Both the position numbers and the translations under genes were made by a program. Shown piece after piece: positions 7,296-17,364 of a DNA stretch of 64,000 nt (the stretch's first letter is position 1; the number at the start of each line of letters is the position of its first letter). The notes under the pieces are model-generated. The model ran no database searches. It was given only the letters and a program-made list of their open reading frames with translations, and had not been told where the DNA came from. This stretch comes from Lachnospiraceae bacterium (lineage in GTDB: Bacteria > Bacillota > Clostridia > Lachnospirales > Lachnospiraceae), in contig JAEERY010000013.1 in NCBI GenBank assembly GCA_016286035.1, forward strand, positions 62,001-126,000. Reading direction: 5' to 3'.

Positions 7296-9470
7296 TCACT
7301 GAACTCTCCATATTCTCACATGTTCTGTGCCGTCATGCCATTCATAAGCAGGCATAAAATACGGGTTTTCTTCTGCATTGAAGAACAGTCTCCACATCGT
7401 CTCTCCTGAACGCTTATTCTCAAGATAATCCTGACCCTGTTCTGTCAGAAATACCGGTGTTCCATCTGGCGTATATGAATACCATGTTGCTTCTGGCAGT
7501 TTCTGTGTACCGGTAAAATCCCAGTCCGAATAATACTCATACCACCCCATCTGCTTAGTCATTGTATATGTGATCACAAGAAATATTTCCTTGTCATTAT
7601 CGGGATGGATCATTTTTTCCACGTTTATAGCCGTATTTTCATCAAGGTTACAGCGCTGTTTTAATGCTTCTACTGCCTCATCCTTATTCATCATCAGCAC
7701 GTCCCACAATGTCTCAAAAGCATTCTTCGTATCGGTATGTTTAATCATGGTCTCTATAGCATCATTGCCGCTGAATGCGATCATCTTGATGATCCTTTCT
7801 GACAATTCCAGGTCATTAGATGTCATAGCCTTTGAAAAAAGCAATGCCCTAGCACCGTTTTGCGAGCCGCCGTCCCATATACACGGAACTTTTGACTGAG
7901 CTTCATAATAGTAGCCCATATCCCACCAGGATTCTATTACGGAACCGTCTTTGCTTTCGTTCTTAATCCATTCCATGCTGTTATAGGAAGCATCTGTTGC
8001 TCCCGGAACTACCGATCTTGCAGCACGCGATGCTCCAGTTAAAGCAGGTATAACCAAGATTGCTCCTACGATCAGCGAAAAAGCGATACCGTCAATATTT
8101 CCTGCCTTCTTGACATCGAATATCCAGTTGACAAATCTGTCAAAGAATATTCCAGCAAACAAACCGACCGGTATCGATAATATCTCTACGAATCTTACAC
8201 CAGAACGGGTGATAAAGATGCATACAATGAGCCATGTTAAAAGAACGCATAAATGGATAAGATGATCATAACCATCTATCTCTTTATCCTTTCTATTTTT
8301 ATCTGTCTTCTCACCGGATTTTGATGAGGCCTTATCTTTCTTTATATCAGGATTACTGCTGTTTCTCTCACTTTTCTTACCGTTAGCTTCCAGTACAAGA
8401 AATACAATTCCTGCTATGGTGGCGACTGCAACAAACATACCTCCGATACCATTAATAATGGTCTGTTCTGATCCTGCGAATCCCGAGAACCACTTTCCAA
8501 AAGCTTTTGGAAACATCTTAACTTTCTGCAGTTCAGCTATGGAAGCAAAAAGATTCGGAAGTTTATCAGATCCTGTCGATGTCGTATCTGTATATGCAAG
8601 TGCTGAGAACAGCGTTGAGAATACTTTTATACCTTCAGAAGCTATAAAGGCAAGAATAGTCAGTAAAAAAGTTGCAATAAGTGTAATTATATGATTTTTT
8701 CTGATATCTTTAAGTATTATAGAGGTAATAATGTAAACCGCTCCGCCTACACATGTAAGTCCCGAAAACAGCAGTGAATTTCTCGCGCCCCAGCATTGTG
8801 CATACAGTATTGCAGTAAGAACAAATCCTGCTACCATCAGAATTCGCATGAGATTTTTCTTAGCAGATATTGCTTCAATAAAGAATAGTATTAAGAGTAC
8901 ATTCATTATCACAACGAACATATCCGTATCAAATCTTCCGAATATCGTTCTCAGAGTATAAAACGGTGCACTTCCTATCAAAAGTCCCGATACTAGTCCT
9001 CCTGCTTTACCGCTCATCCTGCATCCAGCAATATATGCGATCAATGCCGATATCATGGCCATATATACAGAAAGCGAGAATTCTATCCTGCTTATATCAG
9101 TAGCTTTGAAAATATTTGCTACCTTCCATACAGCTGTTGTCAGCCAGATAATCCCGGGCTGATATTGAGCACTTCTCCCTTTTGGATAATAACTCATAAG
9201 ATCCCAGGGCTTACCGTCCTCATCGACTGCATTCCCCTGATGACCGTATTTAATATACTCATCCACAATCCTTACATGATAATATGAGTCCATGTCTGTA
9301 AGATACGGCTGGCCAGATTCATCCAGATAAGCGTCTCTGATACTAGAATCTATGTTTGAAAGAGCACAAGAAGGCGTCCGCACCAGATATGCGGACGCCA
9401 TTACTATCAATATACACAAAATATGAATAAGTAATGCAAATTTGTCACTTGACAGTGATCTTGATTTCAT
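7296..9470 (-). CDS. STT3/AglB/PglB-type oligosaccharyltransferase
   Basis: 724 aa polytopic membrane protein that should transfer a lipid-linked glycan to Asn of secreted proteins. All hallmark motifs of the family are readable in order: D61 in DSYYHVR (61-67, first external loop), FDTD (180-183, the DXD-type metal motif after GR), SIAE (310-313, the SVSE/TIXE motif in external loop 5), R422 and R426 after it, and WWDMG (515-519, the WWDYG sequon-binding motif) at the start of a soluble C-terminal domain of about 210 residues. Roughly 13 hydrophobic segments occupy residues 12-480. A charged Ser/Lys insert of about 35 residues (364-398) faces the cytoplasm. It overlaps the upstream secreted-protein gene by 26 bp, so the two are co-expressed. 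No glycan-assembly genes are nearby. PMT or ArnT-type enzymes lack WWDxG, so they do not fit. Confidence 0.9.
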   Translation of the reverse strand: MKSRSLSSDKFALLIHILCILIVMASAYLVRTPSCALSNIDSSIRDAYLDESGQPYLTDMDSYYHVRIVDEYIKYGHQGNAVDEDGKPWDLMSYYPKGRSAQYQPGIIWLTTAVWKVANIFKATDISRIEFSLSVYMAMISALIAYIAGCRMSGKAGGLVSGLLIGSAPFYTLRTIFGRFDTDMFVVIMNVLLILFFIEAISAKKNLMRILMVAGFVLTAILYAQCWGARNSLLFSGLTCVGGAVYIITSIILKDIRKNHIITLIATFLLTILAFIASEGIKVFSTLFSALAYTDTTSTGSDKLPNLFASIAELQKVKMFPKAFGKWFSGFAGSEQTIINGIGGMFVAVATIAGIVFLVLEANGKKSERNSSNPDIKKDKASSKSGEKTDKNRKDKEIDGYDHLIHLCVLLTWLIVCIFITRSGVRFVEILSIPVGLFAGIFFDRFVNWIFDVKKAGNIDGIAFSLIVGAILVIPALTGASRAARSVVPGATDASYNSMEWIKNESKDGSVIESWWDMGYYYEAQSKVPCIWDGGSQNGARALLFSKAMTSNDLELSERIIKMIAFSGNDAIETMIKHTDTKNAFETLWDVLMMNKDEAVEALKQRCNLDENTAINVEKMIHPDNDKEIFLVITYTMTKQMGWYEYYSDWDFTGTQKLPEATWYSYTPDGTPVFLTEQGQDYLENKRSGETMWRLFFNAEENPYFMPAYEWHDGTEHVRIWRVQ

Positions 9471-10722
9471 GATTTATTCCATCTGTTCCTGTGTATTCTA
9501 CCTCATATACTCCGGGTTTAGCATTCTCTGAAGCCGGAACCTCAGGCTTGCCCTGTCTGTTGAAACCGAATAAGAGAATCATTGACATGTCATCATACAC
9601 CTGTCTGGTTCCTCCTGCCGGAGTAAATGCCTTTACAATTGAAAAATGTAACGGATTCTCAGCTGTTCCTGCTCCAGGAATAAAAGGAACTGTATTGTTA
9701 GATACAACACCGTTACCTATACTTGCACCGAAATTAGCATTAGAAGGGATCGTAAAACGTCTGTAAGCTATCCTTCCATTATTATCATAATATACTATTG
9801 TATACTCACCCATAGGTCTTTGCAAGCCGTCTCTGAAAGCAACATTTCCAGAACCGTCAACAGCAAAGCTACTGTATGCTCCGCTAATGGGAATATAAAC
9901 TCCATTGCCGTTATTCTTAAATTGAATACCGCCTATGTTTTCAACATTGCCGCCACTAAAGGTATATGCGCCAAAATCGTTTCCGCCGTTGTTAACATTA
10001 ACACTCGCATCAACTCCGCCGTTTCCTACCAGATTTGTAGTGTTACTAACAACCAAAGGACGGAATTCTGCTATCTGACACCAGTAATCCTGTCCCGGTG
10101 TAATGTTTCCACCTTCTATAGCAACAACAGCATCGCTGGGAACATCTTGAGAACTGCTAGATGAAACTGTTGACGATGTCTCCTCAGGCAGTTCTGATAT
10201 CGTTGTATTGGAAGAATCACGTTTAACCAACGAATTATATGTCTGCGGTGATGCATCTGCTCCCGGAATAACAATAGTTATACGATTGCTCTCATATAAT
10301 TTACTTTTATCAGAACTTGGTGTATAAATATATACATTAACATTGGAGCCGGGCTCAATTATCGGATAACTCCATCCTGTACCATTACTCCAACTATAAG
10401 ACATATCCTGAGTTCCTGGAGAACTCGGCATACTCTCATAAGGAGTATAATAATCGGCTATCGTTGTTCCGTTAGTATATTCCATCCCATACTCAGCCCA
10501 GATAGGAGCATATGCAAAATCAACACCTCCTACTGCATTCCATGTCACATCTCCCGATGAATCTGTCGTCGAACTGATAGTCACATTGTTCAAAACTGGA
10601 CACAACGGATCATCTGTGACCTTCTCCATTGTCATAGCCCATGTATTCACGGGTATGATCAATACCACCGCCAGAATTAACGGTATCACCTTAATTGCCT
10701 TCAATTTCTTCATTAACTTCAT
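9445..10722 (-). CDS. Secreted protein of unknown function, coupled to STT3
   Basis: 425 aa. AGGAGG lies 8 nt before the ATG. Residues 1-30 form a signal peptide (KKLKAIK, hydrophobic core, TWA). The mature part is low in Lys and rich in Asn, Ser, Thr, Gly and Tyr. A Ser/Thr-rich linker (about residues 180-205) separates two halves, and the C-terminal half reads like beta-sandwich repeats (GEYTIVYYDNNGRIAYRRF, PGVYEVEYTGTDG). Seven N-X-S/T sequons occur (NVT, NGT twice, NTT twice, NIT, NNT), and only two Cys in the mature chain. It is the first gene of the unit that continues into the oligosaccharyltransferase, and a LytTR box pair lies about 110-140 bp upstream. A structural envelope protein or adhesin that is N-glycosylated by its neighbour is an inference. 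Confidence 0.75.
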   Translation of the reverse strand: MKLMKKLKAIKVIPLILAVVLIIPVNTWAMTMEKVTDDPLCPVLNNVTISSTTDSSGDVTWNAVGGVDFAYAPIWAEYGMEYTNGTTIADYYTPYESMPSSPGTQDMSYSWSNGTGWSYPIIEPGSNVNVYIYTPSSDKSKLYESNRITIVIPGADASPQTYNSLVKRDSSNTTISELPEETSSTVSSSSSQDVPSDAVVAIEGGNITPGQDYWCQIAEFRPLVVSNTTNLVGNGGVDASVNVNNGGNDFGAYTFSGGNVENIGGIQFKNNGNGVYIPISGAYSSFAVDGSGNVAFRDGLQRPMGEYTIVYYDNNGRIAYRRFTIPSNANFGASIGNGVVSNNTVPFIPGAGTAENPLHFSIVKAFTPAGGTRQVYDDMSMILLFGFNRQGKPEVPASENAKPGVYEVEYTGTDGINHEIKITVK

Positions 10723-10832
10723 TCGCTATTACCTCCTTGTAATAAAGCTCAATAACTAGTTTTAACACCGCTTTTTTGCATGTTATTGTCATACTTTATC
10801 ATTTATATTAAGAAGATCGCAATAAATTATGT

Positions 10833-10862
10833 CTGAACGGTTGTTTTTGATGTTTAAACGGT
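10833..10862 (-). promoter_or_regulatory. LytTR box pair upstream of the secreted-protein/STT3 operon
   Basis: On the minus strand ACCGTTTAA (10854-10862) and ACCGTTCAG (10833-10841) are direct repeats separated by exactly 12 nt. The published LytTR half-site is [TA][AC][CA]GTTN[AG][TG]; one copy matches 9 of 9 and the other 8 of 9. AT-rich candidate -10 elements (TATAAA 10802-10807, GATAAA 10795-10800) follow downstream. Confidence 0.8.
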
Positions 10863-11066
10863 AAAAACTTCTCTGTTGAAAGCGGAAATTCATCAAATCA
10901 TTATATTCTTCATAATATGAATTGATAAAAACTGTAGTTATCAGTTTTCAAAGATTTAAAGATTACATATTTAGAAACCTGAAATCACTTAGTCTACGAA
11001 TAGCTGTGAAAAAAAGATAGTTCTTATTAAAAATACCGGAATAAATCTTTACTATTCAGTAAATTA

Positions 11067-11094
11067 AGGCTGTCACACTCTACTATGACAGCCT
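11067..11094 (-). terminator. Terminator of the phosphorelay operon
   Basis: AGGCTGTCA (11067-11075) pairs perfectly with TGACAGCCT (11086-11094). On the minus strand it is followed by a modest T-rich tract, TTAATTTA. Confidence 0.65.
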
Positions 11095-11168
11095 CTTTCT
11101 ACTACTTAATTCTTCATATGTGTTCCACGGAATTCATCTTAAGAACATATATAGAAGTACTCTTCTCT

Positions 11169-13553
11169 TTATTCTATTACCTTCCTGGTCAGATATTTTT
11201 CAGCATCTTCGATATTCTTGACAAATACACCCTTGTATCCGTTACCAAGAAGAGACTTTATCTCCCTTAACTGTTCGGATGATTCACTAATCGCAAGTAT
11301 TATCGCGTTTTTCTCCTGTGAAGTATTTTCATCGTATTTTGCCATCTGCTCTTCATTAAGCACCAGATTCTCATTAAGATACTTTCTGATCACGCTTTCA
11401 AGGGCATCATACATTACAGGTTTAGTAAGATAATCGGAGAATCCTTCTTTTATATAATTCTCTCGAGCTCCTACGATAGCATCGGCTGTGAGCGCTATTA
11501 CCGGTGTATTATCGGCAAGATGGTTATTTCTCATCTCTTCAAGTGTCTTTACTCCGGACATGCCAGGCATCATCTGATCTAAGAAAATGATATCAAATGA
11601 TCTGTCTTTTAGTATATCCAAGCATTCCTGGCCCGATAATGCCGTAACAACATTTATCCTTGTTTCTGTTAAGAGACCGACTATTACTTCCAGATTCATC
11701 GCATTATCATCAACGATAAGTATCTTTGCATCAGGTGCGATAAGCGCTGGTCTGTACTCAGTTTTCTGCTCCTGCATGATTAGAAGATTTCTTGCAAAGT
11801 CACCTATCGGAGTCTTATCTATGACTGTCTGCTTCATCATAGCCGAGAAGGTTGTTCCCTGACCGTATATACTCTCAACATCAATACTGCCTTCCATCAT
11901 CTTTACCAGACGCATTGTGATGTTAAGTCCCAGTCCCGTACCTTCGATATTTCTGTTCTTATCCTCTTCCAGACGCTGGAACGATCCAAAGAGTTTTCCG
12001 ATATCCTCTTCTTTGATCCCTATACCGGTATCGGAAACGATCACTCTTAGCATCTGTGAATCATCTTCATAGAAAACATTAACTGAAACGCTTCCATCAT
12101 GCGTATATTTGATCGCATTATTAATAAGATTGAGCATTACCTGACGTATTCTGATCTCGTCGCCAAGAAGGACTGAGGGTATATTTTCGGAAACTGTAAG
12201 GTTATACTCAAGTCCTTTTTCAAGTGCCTTGTTTCTGGTCATATTTACGACATCATTCATAACTGATGAAAAGCTGTATTCAACAGGTATGAGCTCCATC
12301 TTTCCCGATTCTATCTTACTTAAGTCCAGAATGTCGTTTATTATGGAAAGCAGTGTCTTTCCGGCACTCTGTATATCCAGCGCATACTTTTTGACTTTTG
12401 AATTTATAGACTCTCTGAGTATCATTTCATCCATGCCTATTATGGCATTCATGGGTGTTCTGATCTCATGAGACATGTTTGCAAGAAAATCACTCTTTGC
12501 CTTGTTTGAGGCATTTGCCGCATCCTTTTCAAGTTCCAGCACTCTTCTTTCATATGCGGTCTTTTGTTCCTCAAGCTTCATCTCCTCAAGTCTCTTGGTA
12601 GTATCCTGCTCTTTTCTGTATGCGAAATAGTAAAATGTCGCGATCATGAAAAATATGATAGAACATATGATGATATTTACAATAAGCTGACCTCTTACAT
12701 CCTGATACAGTTCTCTGTTGCTTACTACCATCACCACGTACCAGAGGTTCATTATCTTATTCACATATACGGTACTCTTTTCTCCATCTACGGTATACGT
12801 ATAGCTACCCGATTCGGAATTCTTTATAAACTCAAAGAACTCTTCTCCCGAAGCTGTGTCATTGATATTTGTTCCTTTCTTGTCCTCATCACGGTGGGCT
12901 ATCATCAGTCCGTTTTCATCAACAACGAATCCATAACCCTTTCCGTTAATATTTAGTTCATTTACCATCTGCTGAATACCGTTAAGCTGAACATCCAGGG
13001 ATACCACATTCTGTCTGTCAGGCAGCATTCTGCACACGGAAATGATCACATTCCCGGTCTGAGCATCAACATAAGGCGGAACGATCGCAACTTCACCGTC
13101 ATTTTCTCTTGCTGTGATATACCATACACGCTGTCTCGGATCGTATCCTTCCGGTGGCTCCCAGTTAAGACCGTCCAGATATTTGGTCATTATATATCCG
13201 TACAGTCCCGTAAAATTCTCACTGAACTTATCCGCAACGTTATTAGTCTCTTCAACGAGGAATTCATGTATTCTGGCAGGTGTGCTTCCGCTTACCAGCA
13301 TGTGGTGAACAGAATCGGCTGTCACATGCAGTACGTTTTCCGCGGTATTTACATGGTTTTCGATCATGGATGATACATTTAATATCCTGTCTTCCATTAC
13401 AGCCGCTGCATTTGTAACGGCTGCCCTGTACATCAGCCTTGATGCATATACCATCATGACCGTGACAAACAGGAATACAAATACAAGTGGCAGTATCAGA
13501 CTGTTCCTCTCTCGACCGTATTTATTTGAGTTCTTAGCTTTTTTCTTTCCCAT
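11169..13553 (-). CDS. Hybrid sensor histidine kinase with extracellular Cache domain
   Basis: 794 aa. Transmembrane segment about 17-38, extracellular double-Cache region about 39-285 ([18 protein letters not shown] at 144-161 is typical of dCache_1), second transmembrane segment about 290-312, a coiled coil to 350, HisKA with phosphorylated H362 ([11 protein letters not shown]), ATPase domain with N479, DTGIGI and GTGLGL, and a receiver with phosphoacceptor D659 (FLDQMMPG). About 70 more residues follow the receiver. It lacks any output domain, so phosphate probably passes to the HPt protein encoded in the same operon. It is the last of five co-directional genes, 12 nt after the DUF3798 lipoprotein gene. 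Confidence 0.9.
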   Translation of the reverse strand: MGKKKAKNSNKYGRERNSLILPLVFVFLFVTVMMVYASRLMYRAAVTNAAAVMEDRILNVSSMIENHVNTAENVLHVTADSVHHMLVSGSTPARIHEFLVEETNNVADKFSENFTGLYGYIMTKYLDGLNWEPPEGYDPRQRVWYITARENDGEVAIVPPYVDAQTGNVIISVCRMLPDRQNVVSLDVQLNGIQQMVNELNINGKGYGFVVDENGLMIAHRDEDKKGTNINDTASGEEFFEFIKNSESGSYTYTVDGEKSTVYVNKIMNLWYVVMVVSNRELYQDVRGQLIVNIIICSIIFFMIATFYYFAYRKEQDTTKRLEEMKLEEQKTAYERRVLELEKDAANASNKAKSDFLANMSHEIRTPMNAIIGMDEMILRESINSKVKKYALDIQSAGKTLLSIINDILDLSKIESGKMELIPVEYSFSSVMNDVVNMTRNKALEKGLEYNLTVSENIPSVLLGDEIRIRQVMLNLINNAIKYTHDGSVSVNVFYEDDSQMLRVIVSDTGIGIKEEDIGKLFGSFQRLEEDKNRNIEGTGLGLNITMRLVKMMEGSIDVESIYGQGTTFSAMMKQTVIDKTPIGDFARNLLIMQEQKTEYRPALIAPDAKILIVDDNAMNLEVIVGLLTETRINVVTALSGQECLDILKDRSFDIIFLDQMMPGMSGVKTLEEMRNNHLADNTPVIALTADAIVGARENYIKEGFSDYLTKPVMYDALESVIRKYLNENLVLNEEQMAKYDENTSQEKNAIILAISESSEQLREIKSLLGNGYKGVFVKNIEDAEKYLTRKVIE

Positions 13554-13565
13554 GGATAAATGCCC

Positions 13566-14843
13566 TTATTTGATCGTAAAATACTCGTCCGGAACCTTTA
13601 TATCAGTTACTCCCATGTATCGACCCGGATCTCCCATGATATATGTATCCTGATATATAAGGAATATATTGTCGGATTTCTCACCGCTTTCAGCATCGAT
13701 ATACTCGGAACCATTCCAGTCTGCTCCCGGCGAGAATACACCGTATGCCTTTGCAAGATCACCTATATCATTAAGCTTACTCTCTCCGTTTATCACATTC
13801 ATCGCATGTTGTGCAAGACCTGCAGAAACAGTATATCCGTATGAATACTTCCAGGTTCCGAACCTTCCTGCTCCACCGTTTTTGACAACAGCATCCTCAA
13901 CACTGTTAAGGATCGAATCAAAGTCAGCTGTTGCACCTGTAATATCAAGATCAAGCGCACCCGGATATCCCATAAGAGGCGAAGGAAGATCTGCTTCAAT
14001 AAAGTACCCTCCGCATTCCATCAGCTTTTTGATAAGCGGTTCGGTATGTGCATCATTAGTACAGAAATATGCCGAGTTCTGTCCGTATTTATCCACCCAC
14101 TCGGGAACATGTTCAAGTATATATGCCTGTGCACCGGGAACTCCCACATCGGTGGTAGGATCGGGTGCTTCCTCCATTGCAAAAGTCATTCCGAATTCGT
14201 CACACGCTGCCTGCATTACGGCTATCTGTCTGGAAACGGATTCATATTCAAGATGTCTCGGAAATGAAATATGTACAAATGTGTCACAGCCAAGCTCATG
14301 AGCTGTACGGATCATCAGATATCCTCTGCTTATAAAATCATAGTTAACAACCAAGTCGGCCTGCTGTCCGATATCCGAAAAATCCTCATATGCCTCGCCT
14401 GCTATACATATGATGTCAGGTCTCTTTTCATGGATCTGTCTGAATGCCTCTGTTGTTCCGTCTACAGCCTGATTTACGATTATCGCTTTTATCTTGGGAT
14501 CATCCGCAAGGTTCACTATGGTCTGGATCGTGATATCCAGTTCATCAGTGAAATTATCAGGATAAATGGCAAGAGTTACCATATCACTTCCGTATTTTTC
14601 CTGAAATGCCTCTGCTCCTCTTCTGTCATCTTCGGACTGTGAAAAGGATCCGGTTACGATACCGATCCTGAAATCATTGGTATCTTCCTTTACATCTTCT
14701 TTCTTTTCGTTGCTGTCTTCTTTTATTTCCGTGCTTTGCTCTTCCTGTATGACAGCGGTTTCATCTTTGCCGGCACATGATACCATCAGACAGGCCACCA
14801 CGATCACAACAATAATCCCTGTCAGTTTTTTCATTTTCTTCAT
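13566..14843 (-). CDS. DUF3798 lipoprotein with periplasmic-binding fold
   Basis: 425 aa. Lipobox MVSC with C23 predicts a membrane-anchored lipoprotein outside the cell, followed by a Glu/Lys/Asp-rich linker of about 30 residues. The domain starting FRIGIVTGSFSQSEDDRRGAE reads as a type I periplasmic-binding-protein fold of the DUF3798 family. It sits between two hybrid kinases (7 nt after one, 12 nt before the other), which suggests that it binds a small ligand and presents it to one of the sensors. The ligand cannot be read from the sequence. Its mature region contains no obvious enzyme motif. Confidence 0.85.
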   Translation of the reverse strand: MKKMKKLTGIIVVIVVACLMVSCAGKDETAVIQEEQSTEIKEDSNEKKEDVKEDTNDFRIGIVTGSFSQSEDDRRGAEAFQEKYGSDMVTLAIYPDNFTDELDITIQTIVNLADDPKIKAIIVNQAVDGTTEAFRQIHEKRPDIICIAGEAYEDFSDIGQQADLVVNYDFISRGYLMIRTAHELGCDTFVHISFPRHLEYESVSRQIAVMQAACDEFGMTFAMEEAPDPTTDVGVPGAQAYILEHVPEWVDKYGQNSAYFCTNDAHTEPLIKKLMECGGYFIEADLPSPLMGYPGALDLDITGATADFDSILNSVEDAVVKNGGAGRFGTWKYSYGYTVSAGLAQHAMNVINGESKLNDIGDLAKAYGVFSPGADWNGSEYIDAESGEKSDNIFLIYQDTYIMGDPGRYMGVTDIKVPDEYFTIK

Positions 14844-14850
14844 CCTCCAA

Positions 14851-17343
14851 TCACATATGATGCATTATCATATCGGGTTTATGTTTTTCCAGATATTTAT
14901 CTCTTGCTTTTTCTCCTACCACACATACACACTTGTATATACCGTCAAGCCTCTCTTTTTCCTCTTTAAGCTTATCTGGATCGCTTCCCCATATGAGAAC
15001 AACAGGCAGTTCATCGGATCCGCTCGGAGAAAGCTGTTTTTCCTTAGGAATATATTCCTTTAATACTATTTCCAGCACTTCATATTTCACGGGCTTGCTT
15101 ATATAATCCGTAAAACCTTTTGATATATAGTTTTCCTTTGCGCCGTTTATCGCATCGGCGGTAAGGGCAATAACGGGTGTGTTATTCAAAATGCTTAGTT
15201 CCTTCATCCTCTCAAGGGTCTCTTCACCGTTCATACTGGGCATCATCTGATCAAGAAGGATACAGTCATAGGTGTTATTCGTAACCATCTCTACACATTT
15301 GCTTCCAGAATCCACATAATCGACCTGCATCCTGGTATCCCTTAAAAGGCCTTCCATTACTTCCAGATTCATGGCGTTATCATCAACAACGAGCAATCTG
15401 GCTTTAGGTGCATACAGCCTGACTTCATCTATTTCAACACTGTTTAAAAATGCTCTGACTGCCTTGCTGAATTCTCCTATAGGCTGTGCTTTTACAACCT
15501 TTTGCGGAACAGTTATGACAAAGGTGCTTCCTTTTCCATACTCGCTTTCGAATTCTATTATGCCTTCCATCATCTCCAGAAGCTTCTGTGTGATGTGAAG
15601 TCCAAGACCGGTTCCTTCTATGTTCCTGTTTTTCTTCTCATCAAGTCTCTGAAAACTGTTAAAAAGCTTATCCTTGTCTTCGTCCTTAATACCCATTCCG
15701 GTATCGGCAACACTGACGATAAGATCTATGTAATTGTTCATCATCTTAAATCTGGAAGATATATTTATATCAACACTGCCTTCTTTGGTATATTTAATGG
15801 CATTGTTGATGATATTTAACATTATCTGACGTATCCTAATCTCATCACCGCATAAAACGGAAGGGATCTCTTCTGATACGTTATAGTTGAACAAAAGATC
15901 CTTCTTCTGCGCTCTCAGTCTTGTCATATTGAATACATCATTTAATACCGAAGCCAGTTCATAATCATCTTCAATGATCTCAAAATTCCCTGATTCTATC
16001 TTACTTAGATCGAGGATGTCATTTATTATTGAAAGAAGTGTATTTCCAGCACTTTTTATCTCCAGAGCATAGTTTCTGATCCTTGTTTCCTTTGTATCTC
16101 TTAAGATCATCTCATCCATGCCCATTATTCCGTTTAAAGGAGTCCTGATCTCATGAGACATATTTGCAAGAAAATCATCCTTTGCCTTGCTTATATGCTT
16201 GATCTCATTTGATTCAAGTCTGATACCTATAAGCTGCTTTATCGTATGGATTATGGAACAGATCATGAATCCGAAAAGGCCCAGCGCCATGATAGAACCC
16301 GAGAATATGCCGTTATGAGCAAACTGATAAGCCGCAATCTGGATTATCGCTGCACAGGCGATCATAACAAAACCCATCGCAACATATTTGTATTCATGAA
16401 CAAGATGTTTTTTAAGGTCAAGAAATATGGTAACAAACATCACAACGATACCGATCAGAGCACATATAGCCGAGCTGATAAAGCTGTCAATAATGGATAC
16501 CTTTCCGCTTATCCACAACAGGATACATATGACGGTATTTGTCAGCTCGATTATGCTAACTACTACGAATACCTTTTGATATCTGTCTTTTTGAAGGGAA
16601 TTAATGAATACCAGAAATGGTAAAGGCATGACCATTACCATCAGAAACGGAATGTCTGACATTACAGAAATATTCCTGGTATATAACTGTCTGAATATGG
16701 AATTTGACAATACCCAGCATGCGCCGAGTATAACTCCGATGGAAAGATGCTCCATCTCAAGATATCTTTTATGAATGATCTTGTAAAAGACTGCAGCGAT
16801 AAGACATATCAGTCCCAAAAGAAGGATTGACAGCCCGACAAACAGTTCAAAGCCGTACAGTTTAAAAAGATACGCAAGTACGCCTATCCTCGTTCCGATA
16901 TATACCTGATAGACCATTCCGGAATTGTATTCATAATGAACACGCAGTTTCTTTCCCGCATCCGAAGGATATATCGATGCCATGACATAGCATTCTGCTG
17001 ATCTGTCTCCGAAGAATTTATAGTCACTTGTCTTAAGCTCGCTTCTCAGTTCATCGTCAACATATATCTCCATGTCCATGCCGCGAAAGCACAACACACT
17101 GTAGTCGGCTTTGAAATCTTTCGGCAGTGTGGTCTCAAGAGTTATATCACTGTCTGTTGTTCCCGGTACTTCAAACGGTGTCTTTGAACCGTCCTCATTT
17201 ATCCTTACCCAGTTATCACCTGGCAGAAGATCACACAGATTGCCGTTAACCGGAGAGTTTGCGGGCATAACAAGCTCAGCTATAAAAATATAGCCAAATA
17301 TGATTATAAGAACTATCGCAAGTGCGATCCTTATCTTTTTCAC
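14851..17343 (-). CDS. Hybrid sensor histidine kinase with seven-TM-type sensor region
   Basis: 830 aa. Transmembrane segment about 5-23, extracellular beta-rich domain 30-150 with VRINEDG and a CFRGMDMEIYVDD stretch, then about seven hydrophobic segments between 155 and 370 (7TMR-like layout), HisKA with H398 ([11 protein letters not shown]), ATPase domain (NNAIKYT, DTGMGI, GTGLGL) and a receiver with D698 (LLDQMMPS). Its kinase-receiver half is a paralogue of that of the Cache kinase downstream, sharing long near-identical stretches such as [20 protein letters not shown] versus the same with N for K. It probably feeds the operon's HPt protein. Confidence 0.9.
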   Translation of the reverse strand: MKKIRIALAIVLIIIFGYIFIAELVMPANSPVNGNLCDLLPGDNWVRINEDGSKTPFEVPGTTDSDITLETTLPKDFKADYSVLCFRGMDMEIYVDDELRSELKTSDYKFFGDRSAECYVMASIYPSDAGKKLRVHYEYNSGMVYQVYIGTRIGVLAYLFKLYGFELFVGLSILLLGLICLIAAVFYKIIHKRYLEMEHLSIGVILGACWVLSNSIFRQLYTRNISVMSDIPFLMVMVMPLPFLVFINSLQKDRYQKVFVVVSIIELTNTVICILLWISGKVSIIDSFISSAICALIGIVVMFVTIFLDLKKHLVHEYKYVAMGFVMIACAAIIQIAAYQFAHNGIFSGSIMALGLFGFMICSIIHTIKQLIGIRLESNEIKHISKAKDDFLANMSHEIRTPLNGIMGMDEMILRDTKETRIRNYALEIKSAGNTLLSIINDILDLSKIESGNFEIIEDDYELASVLNDVFNMTRLRAQKKDLLFNYNVSEEIPSVLCGDEIRIRQIMLNIINNAIKYTKEGSVDINISSRFKMMNNYIDLIVSVADTGMGIKDEDKDKLFNSFQRLDEKKNRNIEGTGLGLHITQKLLEMMEGIIEFESEYGKGSTFVITVPQKVVKAQPIGEFSKAVRAFLNSVEIDEVRLYAPKARLLVVDDNAMNLEVMEGLLRDTRMQVDYVDSGSKCVEMVTNNTYDCILLDQMMPSMNGEETLERMKELSILNNTPVIALTADAINGAKENYISKGFTDYISKPVKYEVLEIVLKEYIPKEKQLSPSGSDELPVVLIWGSDPDKLKEEKERLDGIYKCVCVVGEKARDKYLEKHKPDMIMHHM

Positions 17344-17364
17344 TTCATTCCACCTTCTGCAATA

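Larger units (their letters stand above)
10723..11168. other. Intergenic stretch of 446 bp with LytTR-controlled promoter
   Basis: It holds the promoter region and LytTR boxes of the secreted-protein/STT3 operon (up to about 10865) and the terminator of the kinase operon (11067-11094). The A+T-rich 200 bp in between show no gene. Confidence 0.6.

Noticed and set aside
5680..10722. Sequon enrichment as proof that the secreted proteins are glycosylated
   Set aside because: Seven sequons each is about what their Asn/Ser/Thr-rich composition would give by chance, so it is not evidence by itself.
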